A stretch of DNA of 50,362 nt from Enterococcus italicus DSM 15952 (GTDB lineage: Bacteria > Bacillota > Bacilli > Lactobacillales > Enterococcaceae), in the NCBI RefSeq assembly GCF_000185365.1, contig NZ_GL622241.1, forward strand, positions 560,499 to 610,860. The letters are read 5' to 3'. The position numbers and the translations under genes are program-made. Shown here in pieces: positions 25,528 through 35,080 of the stretch. The notes beneath the pieces were generated by a model. The model saw only the letters and a list, made by a program, of their open reading frames with translations, was not told where the DNA came from and ran no database searches. The stretch's first letter is position 1. Each line of letters begins with the position of its first letter.

Positions 25528-27195
25528 TTATTCTGCTGCAAATAAATATGGATAGACAGGTTGGTTTCCTTCATGAATTTCCAATTCAATATCTGGGAAC
25601 TCTTCGGCTAATGCACTCGCATAGGCATCAGCCTCTTTTTGGCTACCTTCTTCTCCGATAATAATGGTAACAATCTCTGTTTCATCAGTTATCATTTTTT
25701 TCAAGGTGGTCATCCCAGCTGCAAACACATCTGTCATTGAAGCAACAATCCGTCCATCAACCATTCCCAGGAAGTCGCCATCTGTAATGATAATACCATC
25801 GATTTGCGTATCACGAATCGCATGCGTAATTGATCCACTAACCACACCTGCCAAGGCTTCGGTCATCGCTTCTTTGTTTTCATCTAAGGAAGCTGTCTCG
25901 TTAAATGCCAACATCGCCGACATTCCTTGTGAAATCGTCTTCGATGGCACCACCGCAACAGGAATTTCTGCTACTTCTGCGGCTTGATCAGCTGCCATGA
26001 AGATGTTTTTATTGTTAGGCAAGACAATCACTTTGTCCGCATTCACTTCTTCAATTGCTTTCACAATATCTTCCGTGCTTGGGTTCATGGTTTGTCCGCC
26101 ACTAATCACATAGTTGACACCTAGACTCTTGAATAATTCTTGCACACCATCTCCAGCTGCAATAGCTACAATCGCATATGGCAAGCGTGGCTTAGGTTTA
26201 GTTGTTTCTGCATCATGTTCCAAAATTGTTTCATGTTGCAAGCGCATATTGTCCACTTTTACTTTGACAAGGGAACCAAATTTTTGCCCGTAATTCATCA
26301 CTTCACCAGGATGTTCTGTATGCACGTGTACTTTGATAATTTCATCATCATTGACCACTAATAAAGAATCACCAAGTTCATTCAAATAATTGCGGAATGT
26401 TTCATAATCAAAGGCTGAATCCACGGTCGGACCTTCGCCAATTTTCACCATAATTTCGGTACAGTAACCAAAGTGGATGTCTTCTGTCGCTAATTGACCT
26501 TGTACACTGCGATGATGTTCGGCGTTCACCATTTCATCCATTGCAGCAGGTGTCGCCACCACTTCTTCTGGCTGATAATCACCCATCAACGCTCCAAGGA
26601 AGCCTTCATAGATGAAAAGTAGTCCTTGACCACCGCTATCTACCACGCCAACTTCTTTTAAGACCGGCAACAAGTCAGGTGTCTTAGCTAATGCACGCTT
26701 AGAACCAGTCACTACTGCACGCATCACTTCGATACAGTCATCGGTTTCCGCTGCTTTGCGTTCACCAAACTCCGCACCAATGCGAGCCACCGTTAAAATC
26801 GTGCCCTCTACTGGTTTCATGACCGCTTTATACGCAGTTTCGACACCTCGCGTAAACGCTTGGGCTAGCTCTTGGGCAGTAAGTGTTTCGACTGTTGGGA
26901 TTTGTTTAGCAAACCCTCTAAATAACTGCGACAAGATAACCCCTGAGTTTCCACGAGCTCCCATTAACAATCCTTTTGATAAACGATTCGCTAACTCCCC
27001 TACTTGCTCAGACGCGGAATCACTGACAGCTTTCGCTCCGCTAGTCATCGATAAATTCATATTTGTCCCTGTATCACCATCTGGTACTGGGAACACATTT
27101 AAAGAATTGACATATTCTGCATTGATTTGTAGACGATTAGCGCCGGCTTGCACCATCTGTTGGAACTGGCCCGCACTTATATTCGTTACTTTCAC
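25528..27195 (-). CDS. fakA: Fatty acid kinase subunit FakA (DhaL/YloV family)
   Basis: ATP-binding subunit that phosphorylates fatty acids held by FakB partners, giving acyl-phosphate. The N-terminal DhaL domain (about 1-200) has the metal and nucleotide motif PVPDGDTGTNM followed by GARGNSGVILSQ. A middle region (about 230-330) and a C-terminal DegV-like domain follow, with GGQTMNPSTEDI and VLPNNKNIF. 555 residues is the normal length. No FakB gene is in this window. yloU lies 40 bases upstream. Confidence 0.93.
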   Translation of the reverse strand: MKVTNISAGQFQQMVQAGANRLQINAEYVNSLNVFPVPDGDTGTNMNLSMTSGAKAVSDSASEQVGELANRLSKGLLMGARGNSGVILSQLFRGFAKQIPTVETLTAQELAQAFTRGVETAYKAVMKPVEGTILTVARIGAEFGERKAAETDDCIEVMRAVVTGSKRALAKTPDLLPVLKEVGVVDSGGQGLLFIYEGFLGALMGDYQPEEVVATPAAMDEMVNAEHHRSVQGQLATEDIHFGYCTEIMVKIGEGPTVDSAFDYETFRNYLNELGDSLLVVNDDEIIKVHVHTEHPGEVMNYGQKFGSLVKVKVDNMRLQHETILEHDAETTKPKPRLPYAIVAIAAGDGVQELFKSLGVNYVISGGQTMNPSTEDIVKAIEEVNADKVIVLPNNKNIFMAADQAAEVAEIPVAVVPSKTISQGMSAMLAFNETASLDENKEAMTEALAGVVSGSITHAIRDTQIDGIIITDGDFLGMVDGRIVASMTDVFAAGMTTLKKMITDETEIVTIIIGEEGSQKEADAYASALAEEFPDIELEIHEGNQPVYPYLFAAE

Positions 27196-27235
27196 TGATA
27201 ATCCTCCTTAAGATCAACAACCTGTAATTAGTTTA

Positions 27236-27598
27236 TTAGTCGGGCAATACTCGTACTCCTTGAACAAAGACGTTCACAGAGTTAGCCGTTATACCGAGCA
27301 TCGTTTCCAAATTGTACTTCACTTTTTCTTGTACATTTCGTGAAACTTCCGAAATTTTTGTACCGTAGCTTATAATAGTATACACGTCAACAGCAATACC
27401 ATTTTCTTCTTGACGCACGACTACGCCACGTGAATAATTTTCTTTACGTAAAATTTCATTGATATTGTCTTTGATTTGATTTTTGCTTGCCATACCGACA
27501 ATGCCAAATACATCTGTTGCTGCACCGCCCACAACTGTTGCAATGACTTCGTTTGATATTTCAATCATGCCGGATGCATTTTTCATTTTTACAGCCAT
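27236..27598 (-). CDS. Asp23/Gls24 family protein (YloU-like)
   Basis: A 120-residue protein of the Asp23/Gls24 envelope-stress family. IEISNEVIATVVGGAATDVFGIVGM and the VDVYTIISYGTKISEVSRNVQ segment (YGTKI followed by VQ and VNVFVQGV) are typical of YloU. The gene is conserved next to fakA and divergent from rpmB in Firmicutes. The exact role is unknown. AAGGAGG precedes the ATG by about six bases; a TGTTAGAAT extended -10 lies at 27644-27652 on the minus strand. Confidence 0.9.
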   Translation of the reverse strand: MAVKMKNASGMIEISNEVIATVVGGAATDVFGIVGMASKNQIKDNINEILRKENYSRGVVVRQEENGIAVDVYTIISYGTKISEVSRNVQEKVKYNLETMLGITANSVNVFVQGVRVLPD

Positions 27599-27775
27599 AA
27601 GATAGCCTCCTTAACAGACTTTTCGCCTATTTTCTACTATAGTATTCTAACATAGCTACCATTGAAATAAAAGAACGAGTGCCCTCTTAGGTCAAAAACC
27701 TTGCCTTCTCTTGGAAATGACAGCCTTTAATTTACCTTTTTTTACAAAAAAAGTCAATTGCAGCCTAATTTTTTC

Positions 27776-27804
27776 TTGCATATTTCTGTGGGGTATGATA
27801 AATT
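27776..27804 (+). promoter_or_regulatory. rpmB promoter
   Basis: TTGCAT (27776-27781), a 17-base spacer and TAAATT (27799-27804), with TGA directly before the -10. The leader is about 50 bases. The rest of the 27599-27861 region holds the divergent yloU promoter; nothing else is recognised. Confidence 0.65.
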
Positions 27805-27861
27805 CATTTAGTATGAGCCAAAGTATAGGCTAACAATCAAGGCAAAGGAGGAAACACACAC

Positions 27862-28050
27862 ATGGCTAAAGTTTGCTATTTCACAGGACGCAAAACATCT
27901 AGTGGAAACAACCGTTCTCACGCAATGAACTCTACAAAACGTACAGTTAAACCGAACCTACAAAAAGTTCGCGTAATGATCGACGGAACACCAAAGAAAG
28001 TTTGGGTGTCCGCTCGCGCTTTGAAATCTGGTAAAGTAGAACGCGTATAA
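27862..28050 (+). CDS. rpmB: 50S ribosomal protein L28
   Basis: A 62-residue basic protein of the large ribosomal subunit. The [15 protein letters not shown] segment and [14 protein letters not shown]-terminus are diagnostic. AAGGAGG lies upstream. It is monocistronic with its own promoter and terminator and divergent from yloU, a conserved Firmicutes arrangement. Confidence 0.98.
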   Translation: MAKVCYFTGRKTSSGNNRSHAMNSTKRTVKPNLQKVRVMIDGTPKKVWVSARALKSGKVERV

Positions 28051-28066
28051 TTGAAAACTAGTAAGT

Positions 28067-28096
28067 AACCGTTCGTCTAACGAACGGTTTTTTTAT
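28067..28096 (+). terminator. rpmB terminator
   Basis: AACCGTTCGT, loop CTA, ACGAACGGTT, then T7: a textbook Rho-independent terminator 16 bases after the stop. Confidence 0.95.
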
Positions 28097-28149
28097 CTAT
28101 GAATTTTCTGTGTCGTTTCTCTTCCAATTCCCCTAGATTTAGCAGAATG

Positions 28150-28158
28150 TGGTAAACT
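28150..28158 (+). promoter_or_regulatory. Extended -10 of the YfhO gene
   Basis: TGGTAAACT is an extended -10-like element 42 bases before the GTG start. No clear -35 is seen. Confidence 0.45.
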
Positions 28159-28199
28159 AAAACCATTCTATCAAGCTAAATGACTGGGGGATTTTTTTT

Positions 28200-30818
28200 G
28201 TGTTTACTTTCCGTCAATACTTACGCACGCATCGCTATTTTTTACTAGCAAGCTTTTTGCTACCTGTGATTATTTTGGCAGGAATTTATTTAAGTATCGG
28301 CATTTATCCCGGTAGTTCTAGAAGCATCTTAGCCAGTGACGCCTTTGCACAGTTTTCAAATTTTCATGCTAGCTTTCGCAATATGTTGCTTGGCAAGCAG
28401 AGCTTTTTTTACACTTGGAACGCTTCACTAGGACTCAACTATTTATCACTTGTTTCCTACTATTTAGGTGGATTGTTTACTCCGCTTGTGCTATTCTTTC
28501 CAAATAGCTATATGCCCGATGCACTCTATGTAGTAACATTGGTCAAGATTGGCGCTGCCGGACTGAGCTTTTGGTTATTTGCTCAGCACACCTTTAAGCT
28601 CTCACGCTGGAATCTTTTGACGTTATCCAGCTGCTATGCGCTAATGTCTTTTGCCATTGCTCACTCTGAAATCGTGATGTGGCTAGATACCTTTACCTTT
28701 TTACCACTTGTCATTTGGGGCATTCATCGCCTCATCCAACAACGCCGCCCTTGGCTCTTGTTCATCAGCTATACTCTTTTATTTATTTCAAATTTCTACA
28801 TGGGATTCATGGTCGCGCTCTTTTCTGGGTTGTATTACCTTGTCTTGTTATTTACTCAATGGAAAGACGTCAAGCACAGCTTCTTTCCCTACGCCCTGAC
28901 AGCTGGTCTATCTGTCGGAACAGCCATGCTCACATTACTGCCTACGTATCTTGACCTAAAGACAAACGGTGAAGAACTCACCAAGATCACTACACTAAAA
29001 ACTGAAGCAACTGGCATGTTTGACTTCTTCATTAAAAATATGGTGGGCGTCTATGATACGACCAAATACGGCTCCATTCCTTTTATCTATATTGGTTTAC
29101 TGCCATTAAGTTTGTGCTTGTTTTATTTCTTTGTCCGAACGATTCCTTGGCAAAAGAAAGTCGGCTTTGCTTTATTAGCCGGACTGATTATCGCTAGTTT
29201 TTACTTTCAGCCGCTTAATTTATTTTGGCAAGGCATGCATGCGCCGAACATGTTTTTGTTCCGTTATTCCTTTTTGCTTTCTTTTCTTATTATTTTACTC
29301 GCTGGGTATGGTTGGGAGCAATTAACGCCAAAGCACACCCCTATCTATCTACTGGGCAATTTACTTTTACTGATTTGCTTTATCGTTACTTACTTCGTGC
29401 TAGATAAGAGCGATACGGCATATGGGTACGTCACACTCAGTTCTTTTATCCTTACGTTAGTATTCTTAGGATTGTATGCACTATGCACTGCCAGTATGAC
29501 GTTTCATGTTCTTTCACTGAAGCAATTTTCCTTGTTATTACTACTATGTGCTGTAGTCGAGATTGGCCTAAATACGAATGGAATGATTCACGGCATTTTA
29601 GATGATTGGAACTATGCTTCTCGTAGCTTGTACACTGACCCATATCCGTCGATTCAATCTCTGGTGAATCAAACAAAAGAAGACAACACTACCTTTTATC
29701 GACTAGAAAATTTGGATAACGTTTCACCAAACGATAGTATTAATTATGGATACAGCGGTATTAGCCTATTTTCTTCCATTCGTAACCGCCATTCTTCTAG
29801 TTACTTAAATCAGCTTGGTTTTCGCTCGAGTGGCACCAATCTAAACATCCGTTACAATAACAACACCTTGCTAATGGATGCATTTACTGGCATAAAGTAC
29901 AACATCGCCTCTACGCCAATTAGTAAATATGGATTTACTCAGACGACGACAAAAGGCAACTACTCTTTATTTGAAAATACCGATGCCTTATCTTTAGGCT
30001 ACCTAGCCTCAACAGATGATCAAGCAGTGACGACATACGATAATGACAACTTACTCAACCAAACAACGTTGATGAACTATTTATCTGGATTGGACTTGAA
30101 CTACTTTACACTGTATCCTATTCGTGTAATCAACACGAACAACACCACCATCGAAACGCAAGGCAATCAAACAACCTATAAAGAAGTCGCTTCTAACTTA
30201 GCCAAAGACGTGACGTGGGATGTGACCATCCCGGCGAATACACAAGCCTATCTAAGTCTTTACCCATCTAATTACAACGACTTACAAAGCTCGACCGTTA
30301 CGATTCGCGTCAATGGTACAGAACGCAAAACCCAGCTAAATATCAATGGCCAATATTATGATTTAGGCTATTATGCCAATGAAACAACTGTGACATTCGC
30401 CGCTAGCTTCTACGGTACCGATCAGGTCACGTTCCAGACACCTAAAGTGGTCGGCTTAGACACGATTGCATACCAAGAAGCAGTTGATGCCATTCAAAGC
30501 CAAAATGTCTCAATGACAACAACCAATCGGGGCGCATCCGCAACAATCACTACTGGTAAAGAGCAAGCCCTGATCACGACCATTCCATATGATAAAGGCT
30601 GGAGCGTAGCAATCGATGGCAAGAAAGCAACTGTATCTTCCTTTAAAGATGCCTTTGTCAAAGTAACAATTCCTAAAGGTACCCACACTGTTGTATTCAG
30701 CTATCTTCCAGATGGTTTCTTATTAGGCTTGTACAGTAGCTTGATCTCAATCGCGCTCTTTGTGTTCTTGCAATGGCTGTATGGACGCCATCGCAAAAAC
30801 CATCATCCTCACACTTAA
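28200..30818 (+). CDS. YfhO family membrane protein
   Basis: An 872-residue polytopic membrane protein of the YfhO family. Members are GT-C-like glycosyltransferases; in Bacillus and Listeria relatives they glycosylate lipoteichoic acid, but the acceptor here is unknown. About a dozen hydrophobic segments span residues 13-460, a large hydrophilic domain follows (about 470-840), and one more membrane helix precedes a basic HRKNHHPHT tail. The N-terminal YPGSSRSILASDAFAQFSNF segment, in the first outer loop, holds the acidic residue typical of GT-C enzymes. The start is a GTG after GGGGG and a T8 run. Monocistronic, with a terminator after it. Confidence 0.85.
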   Translation: MFTFRQYLRTHRYFLLASFLLPVIILAGIYLSIGIYPGSSRSILASDAFAQFSNFHASFRNMLLGKQSFFYTWNASLGLNYLSLVSYYLGGLFTPLVLFFPNSYMPDALYVVTLVKIGAAGLSFWLFAQHTFKLSRWNLLTLSSCYALMSFAIAHSEIVMWLDTFTFLPLVIWGIHRLIQQRRPWLLFISYTLLFISNFYMGFMVALFSGLYYLVLLFTQWKDVKHSFFPYALTAGLSVGTAMLTLLPTYLDLKTNGEELTKITTLKTEATGMFDFFIKNMVGVYDTTKYGSIPFIYIGLLPLSLCLFYFFVRTIPWQKKVGFALLAGLIIASFYFQPLNLFWQGMHAPNMFLFRYSFLLSFLIILLAGYGWEQLTPKHTPIYLLGNLLLLICFIVTYFVLDKSDTAYGYVTLSSFILTLVFLGLYALCTASMTFHVLSLKQFSLLLLLCAVVEIGLNTNGMIHGILDDWNYASRSLYTDPYPSIQSLVNQTKEDNTTFYRLENLDNVSPNDSINYGYSGISLFSSIRNRHSSSYLNQLGFRSSGTNLNIRYNNNTLLMDAFTGIKYNIASTPISKYGFTQTTTKGNYSLFENTDALSLGYLASTDDQAVTTYDNDNLLNQTTLMNYLSGLDLNYFTLYPIRVINTNNTTIETQGNQTTYKEVASNLAKDVTWDVTIPANTQAYLSLYPSNYNDLQSSTVTIRVNGTERKTQLNINGQYYDLGYYANETTVTFAASFYGTDQVTFQTPKVVGLDTIAYQEAVDAIQSQNVSMTTTNRGASATITTGKEQALITTIPYDKGWSVAIDGKKATVSSFKDAFVKVTIPKGTHTVVFSYLPDGFLLGLYSSLISIALFVFLQWLYGRHRKNHHPHT

Positions 30819-30843
30819 TTGACAGGTTCACTAAAAATGCATC

Positions 30844-30900
30844 GCCAGTTCCTTGCTTTTGTTTATTTTCATCAGCGAAGGAATTGGCTTTATTTATTTT
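30844..30900 (+). terminator. Terminator after the YfhO gene
   Basis: GCCAGTTCCTTGC pairs with GCGAAGGAATTGGC (one G-U, one bulge) over a loop of about 18 bases, followed by TTTATTTATTTT. Confidence 0.8.
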
Positions 30901-31022
30901 GTTATTTTTCCTTACGTCACCGTTTTCATCCTAAAAAAAGACTGATAGGCTAATAATCGAAAGTTTTTCAATCTTTTCAGAAATAATTTTTAGAATTTTC
31001 TGTTGTTTTATAAAAAAATTGG

Positions 31023-31059
31023 TTTACTTGTTCCACTAACCATGTTATATTTCTTTACA
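31023..31059 (+). promoter_or_regulatory. glnA promoter with GlnR box
   Basis: TTTACT (31023-31028), a 17-base spacer and TATATT (31046-31051), preceded by TGT, form an extended promoter. TGTTA-N7-TTACA at 31043-31059 matches the GlnR/TnrA operator pattern TGTNAN7TNACA exactly and covers the -10, so GlnR binding would repress. Further up, TTTTCAGAAA (30975-30984) and AATTTTCTG (30995-31003) resemble CodY box halves. Confidence 0.8.
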
Positions 31060-31119
31060 TGAACGACAATAAGATTGGTGAGCACTAGAATAGCCGATAC
31101 AAAAAGGATGGGATGAACA

Positions 31120-32460
31120 ATGCCAAAAGCAAAAAAGACTGCTGAAGAAATTAAAGCGATTGTTGAAAAAGAACATGTACGATTCTTACGCCTCATGTTT
31201 ACTGACATTATGGGAACAATTAAAAACGTCGAGGTTCCTGCTTCTCAACTTGATAAAGTGTTAGAAAACAAAATGATGTTCGATGGTTCTTCGATTGAAG
31301 GATTTGTACGAATTGAAGAAAGCGATATGTATCTACATCCTGATTTGGATACATGGATGATTTTCCCATGGGAAAGCGAACACGGAAAAGTCGCTCGTTT
31401 AATTTGCGACATTTACAATCCTGACGGTACACCATTTGCTGGTGATCCTCGTGGAAATCTAAAACGTGCCTTAGCTGATATGGAAAAAGCTGGTTTCACT
31501 TCATTCAACTTAGGACCTGAACCAGAATTTTTCTTATTCAAACTTGCAGCTGACAATAGCATCACCACTGAATTAAATGACCAAGGTGGCTACTTCGACT
31601 TTGCTCCTACCGATTTAGGCGAAAACTGCCGTCGCGACATCGTATTAGAATTAGAAAACCTTGGATTCGAAGTGGAAGCTTCTCACCATGAAGTTGCCCC
31701 TGGACAACACGAAATCGACTTTAAATACGCTAACGCTGTGGAAGCTTGCGACAATATCCAAACATTTAAACTTGTGGTGAAAACAATCGCTCGCAAGCAC
31801 GGCCTACATGCAACATTCATGGCAAAACCATTGTTTGGTATTAACGGTTCTGGTATGCACTGCAACATGTCTCTATTCAAAGGATCTGAAAATGCCTTCT
31901 TCGATAAAGATGGCGACATCCAATTATCTCAAACTGCGTATCATTTCTTAGCAGGTCTAATGAAACACGCCAAAGCATTTACGGCCATCTGTAACCCAAC
32001 AGTAAACTCATACAAACGTCTCGTACCAGGATACGAAGCACCGGTCTACATCGCATGGTCAGGACGCAACCGTTCACCATTAATCCGTGTGCCAGAATCA
32101 AGAGGATTATCAACCCGTTTGGAATTACGTTCAGTTGACCCAACTGCTAATCCTTACTTAGCTCTTGCAGCACTATTAACTGCTGGACTTGATGGTGTGA
32201 AAAACGAATTGGAACCACCAAAATCAGTCGACCGCAACATATATGTGATGACTGAAGAAGAACGTGAAGCAGCTCACATCTATGATTTACCAGGTACCTT
32301 GCAAGCTTCATTAGCAGAATTGAAAAACGACCAAGTTATCGTAGACTCACTTGGCAGCCATATCTTCAATAACTTCTATGAAGCAAAAACAATCGAATGG
32401 CAAGCATTTGGTCAAGCTGTAACAGAGTGGGAACGTGAACAATACTTAGAATTATATTAA
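31120..32460 (+). CDS. glnA: Glutamine synthetase, type I
   Basis: Makes glutamine from glutamate, ammonium and ATP in a dodecamer. At 446 residues it is the GSI-alpha form found in Firmicutes, which is feedback inhibited rather than adenylylated. Motifs seen are [10 protein letters not shown] (about 47-56), [21 protein letters not shown] (about 241-252), [17 protein letters not shown] and RSPLIRVP. The usual upstream partner gene glnR is not present: a YfhO-family gene and terminator lie there. A GlnR box overlaps the promoter, so GlnR is expected from another locus. Confidence 0.97.
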   Translation: MPKAKKTAEEIKAIVEKEHVRFLRLMFTDIMGTIKNVEVPASQLDKVLENKMMFDGSSIEGFVRIEESDMYLHPDLDTWMIFPWESEHGKVARLICDIYNPDGTPFAGDPRGNLKRALADMEKAGFTSFNLGPEPEFFLFKLAADNSITTELNDQGGYFDFAPTDLGENCRRDIVLELENLGFEVEASHHEVAPGQHEIDFKYANAVEACDNIQTFKLVVKTIARKHGLHATFMAKPLFGINGSGMHCNMSLFKGSENAFFDKDGDIQLSQTAYHFLAGLMKHAKAFTAICNPTVNSYKRLVPGYEAPVYIAWSGRNRSPLIRVPESRGLSTRLELRSVDPTANPYLALAALLTAGLDGVKNELEPPKSVDRNIYVMTEEEREAAHIYDLPGTLQASLAELKNDQVIVDSLGSHIFNNFYEAKTIEWQAFGQAVTEWEREQYLELY

Positions 32461-32501
32461 TCAACAGATTATAAGTGGATAAAACAACTTAATCTACACG
32501 C

Positions 32502-32559
32502 AAAAAGCCAGGCAATCCAGAAGTTATTTCTCAAACTTTTGGATTACCTGGTCTTTTTT
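32502..32559. terminator. Bidirectional terminator between glnA and truA
   Basis: A stem built from GCCAGGCAATCCAGAAGTT and its near complement, with A5 before and T6 after, ends both converging genes. It differs at only 7 of 53 positions from the hairpin at 3338-3390. Confidence 0.85.
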
Positions 32560-32600
32560 AGTAGACACCATTTAGATCTAGTAGTACATAACACACTCGT

Positions 32601-33341
32601 TTAATATTTGACTTCTTTCAAATACAAGCCCTCTGGATGGGCAGTCGGTCCTGCACAATTTCGATCCTTACTTGCAATAATTTTAGGAAGGCTCGTCTCC
32701 TCTAAGCGTCCATTTCCAATCTTTAATAATGTCCCGACCAAAATGCGAATCATTTTATACAAAAAACCATCGCCACGAAAGGTAAATACCAGCTCACTCA
32801 ACGCTTCATCATGCACCATCGTTGCTTCATAGATTGTCCTGACTTTGTCTTCAACTGAACTACCACTCGCACAAAACGCGCTAAAATCATGTGTTCCTAA
32901 TAAATCAGGCAACGCTCGTTCTATTTTTGCTAAGTCTAGTGGATATGGATAGTAGCTAGCATAATGACGGCGAAACGGGCTCCGTGGTTTGCCGATTTGG
33001 ACATGAAACTCATAGACTTTCTCTTGTACCAAATACCTCGCATGAAATAGCTCATCCACTATTTCCACTTGCTTCACAGCAATATCCTCTGGTGTCTGCG
33101 TGTCCATCGCAAAACGCATCTTTTCAAGTGGACGCTCTTTTGGATAATCAAAATGAATGACCTGTCCCAATGCATGGACATGCGCATCCGTCCTACCTGA
33201 TCCATGCACAACGATGGGCTGACTAGCCATTTTGGATAGCGTTCGCTCCAGTTCTTCTTGCACAGTCCGTCCTTGTGGCTGACGCTGAAAGCCATGAAAA
33301 AGCGTCCCATCATACGCGATAATTGCTTTGTATCTAACCAT
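32601..33341 (-). CDS. truA: tRNA pseudouridine(38-40) synthase TruA
   Basis: Converts uridine to pseudouridine at positions 38-40 of many tRNAs. The catalytic Asp is in [15 protein letters not shown] (about residue 53); the N-terminal [19 protein letters not shown] and the C-terminal [14 protein letters not shown] are family hallmarks. The ATG of MVRYK is chosen because AAAGGA sits seven bases upstream; in-frame codons further up overlap the ribosome site. It follows ecfT, as in many Lactobacillales. The rplM-rpsI pair that often comes next is not here. Confidence 0.95.
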   Translation of the reverse strand: MVRYKAIIAYDGTLFHGFQRQPQGRTVQEELERTLSKMASQPIVVHGSGRTDAHVHALGQVIHFDYPKERPLEKMRFAMDTQTPEDIAVKQVEIVDELFHARYLVQEKVYEFHVQIGKPRSPFRRHYASYYPYPLDLAKIERALPDLLGTHDFSAFCASGSSVEDKVRTIYEATMVHDEALSELVFTFRGDGFLYKMIRILVGTLLKIGNGRLEETSLPKIIASKDRNCAGPTAHPEGLYLKEVKY

Positions 33342-33356
33342 ACTCATTTCCTTTCT

Positions 33357-33423
33357 CAAAAAAAGAGTGTATCCGTCCTTCTCACTGCTTCAACTACACA
33401 CTGAGCTATTTCAGATACACCTC
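33357..33423 (-). terminator. Terminator after ecfT, close to truA
   Basis: On the minus strand GGTGTATC and GATACAC form the base of a stem with a bulge, extended by AGA/TCT, enclosing a loop of about 40 bases that has a second small stem. Eight T follow. It lies directly before the truA ribosome site, so truA expression depends on readthrough. Confidence 0.7.
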
Positions 33424-33426
33424 TTC

Positions 33427-34224
33427 TTAACTTTTCAGTCCGATTAATATTACTGTTAATAAAGCAAAAACAACAACAACGGCAGTGTCTCGTCGTTGCC
33501 AATGGAGAATACGATACTTCGTTCTTCCTTCTCCGCCTTGATAGCCACGTGCCTCCATAGCTGTCGCTAAGTCTTCCGCACGATTAAAGCTACTGACAAA
33601 TAACGGAATCAATAACGGCACGATTGCCTGCATCTTTTGGATTAAGTTCCCTTCACCAAAGTCCACCCCTCTTGCACGTTGGGCATTCATGATTTTTTCC
33701 GTCTCATCCATTAATGTCGGTACAAATCGCAGCGCAATCGATAGCATCAATGAAATTTCATGGACGGGAAACTTCACAGCTTTTAACGGCCGTAATACGT
33801 ACTCCAAAGCATCCGACAGTTCAAGTGGGGGGGTACTTAGGGTTAAGAGTGTCGACATAAATATAATTAATACAAATCGACAAAAGATAAAAATCCCATT
33901 ACGTACACCAAATTCAGTCAGCTGTAAAATTCCCCACTGCCAATACACGATACCTCCAGATGTAAAAAACATCTGTAACGCAACAGTGAAGAGAATTAGC
34001 CACAATAGAGGCCGTACGCCCTTCCAAAAAAATGTAAAACTGATTTTTGAAAGAGCAATCGCCACTAACGTAAAGGCCGCTAAAAATAAATAACTTTGCC
34101 AATTATTCGCTAAAAAAATAATCCCAATGAAATAAAAACTGCCGAGTAATTTTGTCCGCGGATCCAACTTATGAATAAATGAATCACCTGGTATATATCG
34201 ACCAAAAATCAATTTATTCATCAT
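33427..34224 (-). CDS. ecfT: ECF transporter T component EcfT
   Basis: Transmembrane coupling subunit shared by several vitamin-specific S components. 265 residues with about five hydrophobic segments. The cytoplasmic coupling-helix Ala-Arg-Gly motifs that dock on EcfA1 and EcfA2 are seen in [14 protein letters not shown] and [13 protein letters not shown]. The N-terminal [18 protein letters not shown] is typical. It overlaps the ecfA2 end by 11 bases. Confidence 0.95.
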   Translation of the reverse strand: MMNKLIFGRYIPGDSFIHKLDPRTKLLGSFYFIGIIFLANNWQSYLFLAAFTLVAIALSKISFTFFWKGVRPLLWLILFTVALQMFFTSGGIVYWQWGILQLTEFGVRNGIFIFCRFVLIIFMSTLLTLSTPPLELSDALEYVLRPLKAVKFPVHEISLMLSIALRFVPTLMDETEKIMNAQRARGVDFGEGNLIQKMQAIVPLLIPLFVSSFNRAEDLATAMEARGYQGGEGRTKYRILHWQRRDTAVVVVFALLTVILIGLKS

Positions 34225-35080
34225 AGTTTTGATCCTCCTTGGCTAGAATCATATCTGTCAATTCTTTTGCTGTTAACGGCAACATCTTAAATGAAACACC
34301 TTTAGCCATTAGCTTTTGTGCAAAGCGCGTCGCTGTCGGCACGCCCAGTTGCTTTTCTTCAAGCCAAGAGACGTCTTGAAAGACATCTCTTGGGGTGCCT
34401 TCTTTCACCAATTGTCCTTTTTCAAGGACATAGACATAATCAGCAAAATCAGCGACATCATCCATTAAATGTGTCACCAAGACAATCGTCATCTTCTTTT
34501 GTTTATGCAAGGCTTCAAACATCGCCATCATTTCTTTTCTTCCTTGTGGATCCAGACCCGCTGTCGGCTCATCTAAGACCAATACTTCTGGTTCCATCGC
34601 CAACACACCCGCGATCGCTACCCGTCTCATCTGCCCACCAGACAAATCAAATGGTGATTTTTCCAATATATCTGCCGGAAGTCCCACAAGCTCCAAGTAT
34701 TCTTCAGCTAATTGCCGCGCCTTCTCATCAGGAACACCAAAATTTTTAGGTCCAAACATAATATCTTTCGCCACTGTTTCTTCAAAAAGCTGAGCTTCTG
34801 GAAATTGAAAGACGATGCCGACTTTTTTGCGAATCTGCTTTAAGTTTTTATTGTTCGACTCAGGTGTAATAATTCTTTCACCAATTTTTACAGTGCCCTG
34901 TGTTGGCTTTAATAACGCATTCAAGTGTTGCAATAGTGTAGATTTCCCCGATCCTGTATGACCGACAATGGCTGTATAGCTACCATCTTTGATTGTCATA
35001 TCCAATTGAAACAACACGCGCTGTTCAAATGGTGAATTCGGCTGATAGGTAAAGTCTACTTGTTCAAAACGGATGTCCAT
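34214..35080 (-). CDS. ecfA2: ECF transporter ATPase EcfA2
   Basis: Second ATPase of the energising module. Walker [10 protein letters not shown] (about 41-49), Q-loop [14 protein letters not shown], signature [12 protein letters not shown], Walker [12 protein letters not shown] and switch His in LVTHLMDDV. The ATG of MDIRFEQV is chosen over a GTG two codons earlier. It overlaps the end of ecfA1 by about 25 bases, so the genes are tightly coupled. Confidence 0.95.
   Translation of the reverse strand: MDIRFEQVDFTYQPNSPFEQRVLFQLDMTIKDGSYTAIVGHTGSGKSTLLQHLNALLKPTQGTVKIGERIITPESNNKNLKQIRKKVGIVFQFPEAQLFEETVAKDIMFGPKNFGVPDEKARQLAEEYLELVGLPADILEKSPFDLSGGQMRRVAIAGVLAMEPEVLVLDEPTAGLDPQGRKEMMAMFEALHKQKKMTIVLVTHLMDDVADFADYVYVLEKGQLVKEGTPRDVFQDVSWLEEKQLGVPTATRFAQKLMAKGVSFKMLPLTAKELTDMILAKEDQNYDE

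Noticed and set aside
28081-28199. tRNA or small RNA gene between rpmB and the YfhO gene
   Set aside because: Apart from the rpmB terminator and a promoter-like element there is no cloverleaf or second terminator.
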